NCBI GenBank assembly: GCA_018262875.1
Contig: JADFDL010000142.1
Location: forward strand, 1-5,151
Reading direction: 5' to 3'
Length of the DNA stretch: 5,151 bases
From: Rhodocyclaceae bacterium
GTDB taxonomy: Bacteria > Pseudomonadota > Gammaproteobacteria > Burkholderiales > Rhodocyclaceae
In this document: positions 1 to 5,151 of the stretch, one piece after another
Layout: each line of letters begins with the position of its first letter
Numbering within the stretch: the stretch's first letter is position 1
Notes under the pieces: generated by a model
The model's input: the letters and a program-made list of their open reading frames with translations, nothing else
Told to the model about the DNA's origin: nothing
The model's database searches: none
Translations under genes and position numbers: made by a program

Positions 1-1039
1 CGAGCAGGTGGATCTCGAGCGCTACATGCGCGAGGCAGTGAAGGTTTCCAACGATTCACCGGTGTTGCTTGACCACTTCCTCAACGATGCCACCGAAGTT
101 GACGTGGATGCCTTGTCCGATGGCAAGGAGGTCATCATCGGTGGCATCATGCAGCACATTGAGCAGGCCGGCGTGCATTCCGGCGATTCGGCCTGCTCGC
201 TGCCGCCTTACACGCTGTCGAAGGAAACCCAGGACGAATTGCGCCGCCAGACCGAGCAGATGGCGAAGGCGCTCAACGTCGTCGGTCTCATGAACGTGCA
301 ATTCGCCATCCAGGACGGCACGGTGTATGTGCTGGAAGTGAATCCGCGCGCCTCGCGCACCGTGCCCTTCGTGTCGAAAGCGACCGGCCTGCAACTGGCC
401 AAAGTGGCGGCGCGCTGTATGGCCGGCCGTTCGCTGGCCGATCAGGGCGTCACGCGCGAGATCGTGCCGCCCTATTATTCGGTGAAGGAGGCGGTGTTTC
501 CCTTCGCCAAGTTCCCCGGCGTCGACACCATCCTCGGGCCGGAGATGAAGTCCACCGGCGAGGTGATGGGCGTCGGCCGTACCTTTGCCGAGGCCTTCGT
601 CAAATCGCAGCTGGCCGGCGGCACCAAGCTGCCCAAATCGGGCAAGGTGTTCATCAGCGTCAAGGAACAGGATCGGCCCAAGGCGGTCGAGATCGCCCGC
701 GACCTTTCCGGACTGGGCTTCACGCTGCTCGCCACGCGCGGCACCGGTGCGGCGATTGAAGCGGCAGGCCACAAGGTGCAGATCGTCAACAAGGTCGCCG
801 AAGGCCGTCCGCACATTGTGGACATGATCAAGAACAACGAAGTGGCGCTGATCATCAATACCGTCGAGGAAAAGCGCCAGGCCATCGCCGATTCGCGCTC
901 GATTCGCACCAGCGCGCTGGCGCAGCGGGTCACGCTGTTTACCACCATTGAAGGCGGCCGCGCGGCCTGCGCCGGCATGCGTCACCTTGCCGAGCTGGAG
1001 ACCTACGCCCTGCAGACGCTGCACGCCGAACTGCGCTAG
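1..1039 (+). CDS. carB: Carbamoyl-phosphate synthase large subunit, C-terminal part (5' end outside window)
   Basis: CarB makes carbamoyl phosphate from bicarbonate, two ATP and ammonia channelled from the CarA glutaminase subunit; the product feeds pyrimidine and arginine synthesis in the cytoplasm. The reading frame is open from base 2 to the TAG at 1037-1039, about 345 codons, roughly the last third of a protein of about 1,070 residues. The GTG at base 8 is internal, because the sequence before it ([13 protein letters not shown]) is still CarB-like. Visible parts are the second ATP-grasp domain, with [15 protein letters not shown] (bases about 158-202) and the metal/ATP-binding MNVQFA...[12 protein letters not shown] segment (about 290-372), then KFPGVD...[20 protein letters not shown], and from about base 640 the MGS-like allosteric domain with [16 protein letters not shown] and IINT, the region that binds UMP/IMP in E. 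coli. No frameshift or lost key residue is seen. It probably heads the transcript that continues into greA. Confidence 0.97.
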   Translation, partial: EQVDLERYMREAVKVSNDSPVLLDHFLNDATEVDVDALSDGKEVIIGGIMQHIEQAGVHSGDSACSLPPYTLSKETQDELRRQTEQMAKALNVVGLMNVQFAIQDGTVYVLEVNPRASRTVPFVSKATGLQLAKVAARCMAGRSLADQGVTREIVPPYYSVKEAVFPFAKFPGVDTILGPEMKSTGEVMGVGRTFAEAFVKSQLAGGTKLPKSGKVFISVKEQDRPKAVEIARDLSGLGFTLLATRGTGAAIEAAGHKVQIVNKVAEGRPHIVDMIKNNEVALIINTVEEKRQAIADSRSIRTSALAQRVTLFTTIEGGRAACAGMRHLAELETYALQTLHAELR

Positions 1040-1041
1040 GA
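1038..1041 (+). promoter_or_regulatory. greA ribosome binding site overlapping the carB stop
   Basis: AGGA lies 7 nt before the greA ATG and shares bases with the carB TAG stop. Ribosomes ending on carB would sit on the greA initiation region, so translational coupling is likely (inference). Confidence 0.6.
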
Positions 1042-1048
1042 TTCACCC

Positions 1049-1525
1049 ATGAGCAAGGTACCCCTCACCAAGTCAGGCGCGGAGAAACTGCGGCAGGAGC
1101 TGCACAAGCTGAAGACCGTCGACCGGCCGAATGTCGTCGCGGCCATCGCCGAGGCGCGCGCCCATGGCGATCTGTCCGAGAACGCCGAGTACGCTGCCGC
1201 CCGCGAGCGGCAGAGCTTCATCGAGGGACGCCTCCAGGAAATCGAGGGCAAGCTGGGCAATGCGCAGATCATCGACCCCCAGTTGCTGGATGCCGACGGC
1301 CGCTGCGTCTTCGGCGCCACGGTCGACCTGGAAGACATGGAAAGCGGCGACAAGGTCACTTATCAGATCGTCGGCGAAGACGAGGCCGACCTGAAGAACA
1401 GCAAGATATCCATCTCCTCGCCCATCGCGCGCGCCCTGATCGGCAAATACGCCGGCGATATCGCCGAGGTGAAGGCGCCCGGTGGCGTGCGCGAATACGA
1501 GCTGCTCGACGTCAAGTACGTCTGA
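1049..1525 (+). CDS. greA: Transcription elongation factor GreA
   Basis: GreA enters the secondary channel of RNA polymerase and stimulates cleavage of the 3' end of backtracked transcripts, which rescues stalled complexes. The product is 158 residues, the same length as E. coli GreA. Residues 1-75 form the N-terminal antiparallel coiled coil ([18 protein letters not shown]...), with the acidic tip motif DLSENAEY at 41-48; D41 and E44 are the residues known to assist catalysis in the family. The C-terminal FKBP-like domain follows at about 80-158, with [15 protein letters not shown] and the conserved [10 protein letters not shown] at 124-133. The ATG is preceded by AGGA at a 7-nt spacing and the N-terminus aligns with known GreA, so the start is secure. 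It lies 9 bp after carB and 9 bp before the DUF4149 gene. The intact tip motif favours GreA over anti-cleavage homologues. Confidence 0.97.
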   Translation: MSKVPLTKSGAEKLRQELHKLKTVDRPNVVAAIAEARAHGDLSENAEYAAARERQSFIEGRLQEIEGKLGNAQIIDPQLLDADGRCVFGATVDLEDMESGDKVTYQIVGEDEADLKNSKISISSPIARALIGKYAGDIAEVKAPGGVREYELLDVKYV

Positions 1526-1534
1526 AATCGTCTC

Positions 1535-1993
1535 GTGCGCAGGCTGGCGGAAGGCCTTTACTTTCTCTGTATTACCCTCTGGGTCGGCGGTCTCTGGGCC
1601 ATCGGCTTCATCGCTGCGCCCTCGCTGTTCGCCGCACTGAAGGATCGCGTGCTCGCCGGCGAACTGGCGGGCAACCTGTTCGGCCTGATGGCCTGGGTGG
1701 GCATGGCCTGCGCGGCCTGGCTGCTGGGCTACCTGGCGGTGCGGCGTGGCCGGGCCGCGTTCAGCTCGGCGGTGTTCTGGCTGGTGCTGGTCATGCTGTT
1801 GCTGGCGCTGACAGGGCATTTCGGCATCCAGCCGATCCTTGCCCAACTGAAGGCCGAAGCCGGATCCCGCAGCGTCATGGAAAGCGCGCTGAGAGACCGC
1901 TTCGCCGCCTGGCATGGCCTCGCCGCCGGCCTCTACACGCTGCAAAGCCTGCTGGGGGCGGCCCTGGTGCTGCTGCAGGGCCGGGGGCGCTGA
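1535..1993 (+). CDS. DUF4149 (TMEM205-like) integral membrane protein, function unknown
   Basis: The 152-residue product is hydrophobic and fits the DUF4149 family, which commonly sits beside greA in betaproteobacteria; its function is not known. Four membrane helices are visible at about 7-28, 47-69, 76-95 and 126-147. The N-terminal segment holds the family-like TLWVGGLWAIGFIAAPSLF (14-32). Further residues that look conserved are H95 and P100 after helix 3 (GHFGIQP) and H127 at the start of helix 4 (AWHG). The GTG at 1535 is the first possible start after the greA stop: the frame is the same as greA's, and the greA TGA lies only three codons upstream. No Shine-Dalgarno sequence is visible, so reinitiation by ribosomes finishing greA is plausible. 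The gene converges on yhbY with only 5 bp between stop codons. Family assignment is from memory of the sequence pattern; no function is claimed. Confidence 0.85.
   Translation: MRRLAEGLYFLCITLWVGGLWAIGFIAAPSLFAALKDRVLAGELAGNLFGLMAWVGMACAAWLLGYLAVRRGRAAFSSAVFWLVLVMLLLALTGHFGIQPILAQLKAEAGSRSVMESALRDRFAAWHGLAAGLYTLQSLLGAALVLLQGRGR
1959..1983. other. 8-bp inverted repeat at the 3' end of the DUF4149 gene
   Basis: CGGCCCTG (1959-1966) and CAGGGCCG (1976-1983) form a perfect 8-bp GC-rich stem with a 9-nt loop. It lies inside the last codons of the DUF4149 gene and just beyond the convergent yhbY stop. Neither strand has a T-tract after it, so it is not a canonical terminator, but it could act as a 3'-end stability hairpin for either transcript. 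It could also be chance in GC-rich coding DNA. Confidence 0.35.
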
Positions 1994-1998
1994 GCGAA

Positions 1999-2373
1999 CT
2001 ACCTGCCGAGGCGCTTGCGTGAGGCGCTCGGGCGGGCAGCCGGTTTTTTCCCGGCGCGGACGGCGGGCTTCTTCGCCGGCTTCGGTGGCGCGACCGGCGC
2101 TTCCGGATTTGCACGGAACACCACCAGGACGTTGCCGATATGCTGAACCGGCGCGGCCTCCAGCCGGGTGCAGATTTCGCCGAGCAGGGCTTCGCGCTCG
2201 ACGCGTTCGACGCCATACACGCGCACCTTGATCAATTCGTGCGCCTTGAGGCCGCGGTCGATCTCGGCCAGAACGGCCTCGCTGAGGCCGTTCTGGCTGA
2301 TGCTGGCGACGGGATGCAGGCTGTGGGCGCGGGCGCGCAGCGACCGGCGCAGGGATGAAGTCAGTTCAGTCAT
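1999..2373 (-). CDS. yhbY: YhbY-family RNA-binding protein (CRS1-YhbY/KH-like domain) with basic C-terminal tail
   Basis: YhbY proteins bind pre-50S ribosomal particles and are thought to help large-subunit assembly. The product has 124 residues, against about 97 in E. coli. Residues 7-87 form the domain: [31 protein letters not shown], then the hallmark [10 protein letters not shown] (45-54) and [12 protein letters not shown] (76-87). The KH-like loop reads SQNG (26-29), whereas E. coli has GSNG, so the first glycine is replaced by serine. Residues 90-124 are a low-complexity tail rich in Pro, Ala, Lys and Arg, absent from E. coli YhbY, which could add nonspecific RNA affinity (inference). 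The ATG at 2373 gives the expected N-terminus. There is no clear Shine-Dalgarno sequence, but a TAAAAT lies just upstream. It is the only minus-strand gene here, divergent from rlmE, another 50S maturation gene. The stop is TAG at 2001-1999. Confidence 0.93.
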   Translation of the reverse strand: MTELTSSLRRSLRARAHSLHPVASISQNGLSEAVLAEIDRGLKAHELIKVRVYGVERVEREALLGEICTRLEAAPVQHIGNVLVVFRANPEAPVAPPKPAKKPAVRAGKKPAARPSASRKRLGR

Positions 2374-2379
2374 TGTGGG

Positions 2380-2385
2380 ATTTTA
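2380..2385 (-). promoter_or_regulatory. Candidate -10 element for yhbY
   Basis: On the minus strand TAAAAT (5 of 6 matches to TATAAT) ends 6 nt before the yhbY ATG. If used, transcription would start at or within a base or two of the ATG, giving a leaderless or nearly leaderless mRNA, which fits the lack of a Shine-Dalgarno sequence. No convincing -35 is seen 16-18 bp upstream, where the DNA is already rlmE coding sequence. The call rests on one short motif. Confidence 0.35.
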
Positions 2386-2389
2386 CGCG

Positions 2390-3022
2390 GTGAAGAAGCA
2401 CAAGACCAGCAAGGCCTGGATGCACGAACATGTCACCGACCCCTACGTCCAGCGGGCGAAGGCGGAGGGCTGGCGTTCGCGCGCCGCTTTCAAGCTGATG
2501 GAAATCGATGACAAGGACCGCCTGCTGCGCCCCGGCATGGTGGTGGTCGACCTCGGCGCGGCGCCGGGCGGCTGGTCCCAGGTGGCGGTGGAGCGGGTCG
2601 GTGGCGGCCGGGTGCTGGCACTCGATTTGCTGGAAATGGCGCCGCTGGCCGGGGTGGACTTCATTCAGGGCGATTTCCGCGAGGACGCCGTACTGGCGGC
2701 ACTGACTTTGCGGCTCGCCGGCCGGCCGGTCGATCTTGTTATTTCCGACATGGCCCCCAATATCTCGGGTATCGCCGTTTCGGATCAGGCCCGCTCGGTG
2801 CATCTGGCGGAACTGGCGCTGGAATTCGCCGTGGCGCATTTGAAACCCGGCGGCCATTTCCTGGTCAAGACCTTCCAGGGTGAGGGTTTCGATGCCTTCC
2901 GCAAGGCGATGATGGCGGCCTTCGACAAGGTGACGGTGCGCAAGCCGAAATCCTCGCGCGACCGCAGCAGCGAGGTCTATCTTCTGGGCTTGGACCGTCG
3001 TCCCCGTTCGCAGGAGGGGTAA
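2390..3022 (+). CDS. rlmE: 23S rRNA (uridine 2552-2'-O)-methyltransferase RlmE (RrmJ/FtsJ)
   Basis: RlmE uses S-adenosylmethionine to methylate the 2'-OH of U2552 in the A-loop of 23S rRNA at a late stage of 50S assembly. From the GTG at 2390 the product has 210 residues, close to the 209 of E. coli. The SAM-binding motif [13 protein letters not shown] is at 52-64, followed by [10 protein letters not shown] (88-97), SDMAPNISG (119-127), [18 protein letters not shown] (151-168) and [14 protein letters not shown] (184-197). The catalytic K-D-K-E tetrad is intact as K35, D120, K160 and E195, matching E. coli K38, D124, K164 and E199. The frame stays open well upstream, but family N-termini begin just before KTSKAW. 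GTG 2390 has GGGA at 2377-2380 with a 9-nt spacing; GTG 2375 would add five residues and lacks a good site. It is divergent from yhbY and 96 bp ahead of ftsH, the usual rlmE-ftsH pairing. Confidence 0.95.
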   Translation: MKKHKTSKAWMHEHVTDPYVQRAKAEGWRSRAAFKLMEIDDKDRLLRPGMVVVDLGAAPGGWSQVAVERVGGGRVLALDLLEMAPLAGVDFIQGDFREDAVLAALTLRLAGRPVDLVISDMAPNISGIAVSDQARSVHLAELALEFAVAHLKPGGHFLVKTFQGEGFDAFRKAMMAAFDKVTVRKPKSSRDRSSEVYLLGLDRRPRSQEG

Positions 3023-3023
3023 T

Positions 3024-3055
3024 CCCGGTTTCCCCGGTTTGCACCGGGCGGGGAA
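3024..3055 (+). repeat. Nested repeats in the rlmE-ftsH spacer (two alternative hairpins)
   Basis: CCCGGTTT occurs twice with a 9-bp period (3024-3031 and 3033-3040). Two competing stems can form. The first pairs CCCGGT (3033-3038) with ACCGGG (3043-3048) around a 4-nt loop; the earlier copy at 3024-3029 could also pair with the same ACCGGG. The second pairs TTCCCCG (3030-3036) with CGGGGAA (3049-3055). There is no T-tract after either, so a Rho-independent terminator for rlmE is not supported. The repeats overlap the proposed -35 of the ftsH promoter. Confidence 0.5.
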
Positions 3056-3067
3056 CGGTCTTAGAAT
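3039..3067 (+). promoter_or_regulatory. Candidate sigma70-type promoter for ftsH
   Basis: TTGCAC (3039-3044) and TAGAAT (3062-3067) are separated by exactly 17 bp. The -10 matches TATAAT at 5 of 6 positions and the -35 keeps TTG. The expected start would be near 3074, giving a leader of about 45 nt before the ftsH TTG. It would let ftsH be expressed apart from rlmE. No sigma32 heat-shock consensus was seen in this spacer. Confidence 0.5.
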
Positions 3068-3086
3068 GCATCGGTCGTATCGAATA

Positions 3087-3105
3087 TCAGGGCCCCTGAC
3101 GGGCC
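3087..3105 (+). repeat. Overlapping palindromes in the ftsH leader
   Basis: TCAGGG-C-CCCTGA (3087-3099) is a perfect 6-bp dyad around one base. It overlaps a second inverted repeat, GGCCC-CTGAC-GGGCC (3091-3105), that ends 2 nt before the ftsH Shine-Dalgarno sequence. In RNA the second could fold as a 5-bp stem with a 5-nt loop beside the ribosome site; in DNA the first could be a protein site. Either role is inference, and short GC-rich dyads arise by chance. Confidence 0.35.
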
Positions 3106-3107
3106 AT

Positions 3108-3113
3108 AGAGGA
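3108..3113 (+). promoter_or_regulatory. ftsH ribosome binding site that fixes the TTG start
   Basis: AGAGGA ends 5 nt before the TTG at 3119. An in-frame TAG at 3107-3109 overlaps this site, so no start further upstream is possible and TTG 3119 is the first available initiation codon. Confidence 0.8.
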
Positions 3114-3118
3114 ATCGC

Positions 3119-5005
<1,887 letters not shown>

Positions 5006-5021
5006 TCCGGACGACGAGCAT

Positions 5022-5057
5022 GAGGCCGGATCGGGCAACCGATCCGGCTTTGCTTTT
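5022..5057 (+). terminator. Rho-independent terminator-like hairpin between ftsH and folP
   Basis: GCCGGATCGG (5025-5034) and CCGATCCGGC (5039-5048) form a perfect 10-bp stem closed by a GCAA (GNRA-type) tetraloop. G-U and A-U pairs can lengthen the base to 5022. The following tract is TTTGCTTTT (5049-5057), a T-tract broken by GC, so termination may be partial. It begins 17 bp after the ftsH stop and its last T abuts the folP ATG. It probably ends the rlmE-ftsH transcript at least in part. Confidence 0.75.
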
Positions 5058-5151
5058 ATGGCCCCCTATCTTCACTGCGGGAAATTCCGTCTTTTCCTCG
5101 AACGCCCGCTCGTCATGGGCATCGTCAATGTCACGCCGGACTCCTTCTCCG
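5058..5151 (+). CDS. folP: Dihydropteroate synthase, N-terminal fragment (3' end outside window)
   Basis: FolP condenses 6-hydroxymethyl-dihydropterin diphosphate with p-aminobenzoate to give dihydropteroate in folate synthesis; it is the sulfonamide target. Only 31 codons are present: MAPYLHCGKFRLFLERP followed by LVMGIVNVTPDSFS (18-31), the first signature of the family, whose Asn (N24 here) belongs to the pterin/metal site. The N-terminal length before the signature matches other FolP proteins. The ATG at 5058 is the only reasonable start: no in-frame ATG, GTG or TTG is available in the short gap before it, and the next ATG (5115) lies inside the signature. No Shine-Dalgarno sequence is present, because the bases before the ATG are the T-tract and the arm of the terminator hairpin. 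The order ftsH-folP is widely conserved, usually with glmM next. Confidence 0.93.
   Translation, partial: MAPYLHCGKFRLFLERPLVMGIVNVTPDSFS

Noticed and set aside
56..1024. Minus-strand open frame of about 322 codons antisense to carB
   Set aside because: It shows the same antisense composition effect (Arg/His/Gly-rich, no recognisable motif), and carB on the plus strand explains the DNA.
1073..1945. Minus-strand open frame of about 290 codons across greA and the DUF4149 gene
   Set aside because: It runs antisense through two well-supported genes, has no motif, and has no matching operon context.
2039..2055. GCCGG-T6-CCCGGC inverted repeat inside yhbY as a structured element
   Set aside because: The T-run is simply the antisense of lysine codons in the basic tail of YhbY, and the loop is made of the Ts themselves, so it is not a terminator in that form.
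2168..2389. Possible 74-residue N-terminal extension of RlmE
   Set aside because: The frame is open, but it is antisense to yhbY, Arg/Ser-rich, and unlike any RlmE N-terminus. The GTG at 2390 gives the normal family length and has a ribosome site.
3023..3118. Heat-shock (sigma32) promoter for ftsH
   Set aside because: CTTGAA- and CCCCAT-like elements with 13-15 bp spacing were sought. CCCCTG at 3093 has no -35 partner at the right distance.

Overview
The window is an ordinary, conserved housekeeping stretch of a high-GC bacterial chromosome. It most resembles a betaproteobacterium, perhaps a member of Rhodocyclales or a near relative. The basis for this is the gene order (carB, greA, a DUF4149 membrane gene, yhbY on the opposite strand, then rlmE, ftsH, folP), the FtsH N-terminus ([13 protein letters not shown]...), the strong G/C bias at third codon positions, and protein sequences that read like betaproteobacterial orthologues. 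The lineage is inferred from memory of these families, not from a search.

Left block, plus strand, 1-1993. The 3' third of carB (large subunit of carbamoyl-phosphate synthetase) is followed 9 bp later by greA (transcript-cleavage factor), and 9 bp after that by a four-helix DUF4149 membrane protein. The short gaps, a greA ribosome binding site that overlaps the carB stop codon, and the lack of any terminator suggest one transcript.

Middle, 1999-2390. yhbY (a CRS1-YhbY/KH-like RNA-binding protein of ribosome assembly) lies alone on the minus strand. It converges on the DUF4149 gene with 5 bp between stop codons and diverges from rlmE with 16 bp between start codons. Signals for termination and initiation in this part must therefore lie inside neighbouring coding sequence.

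Right block, plus strand, 2390-5151. rlmE (23S rRNA 2'-O-methyltransferase) is followed by a 96-bp spacer with nested inverted repeats, a candidate sigma70-type promoter and a small palindrome. Then comes ftsH (membrane AAA+ zinc protease), which starts with TTG. A strong GNRA-capped hairpin with a broken T-tract follows ftsH, and folP (dihydropteroate synthase, cut by the window end) starts at the very next base.

Together the genes serve nucleotide precursor supply (carB), transcription fidelity (greA), 50S ribosome maturation (yhbY, rlmE), membrane and cytosolic protein quality control (ftsH) and folate synthesis (folP). I found no mobile element, CRISPR array, tRNA/rRNA gene, phage gene or defence system. 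No non-coding stretch is longer than about 100 bp. I do not see a novel system. The points worth checking are regulatory details and the uncharacterised DUF4149 gene.
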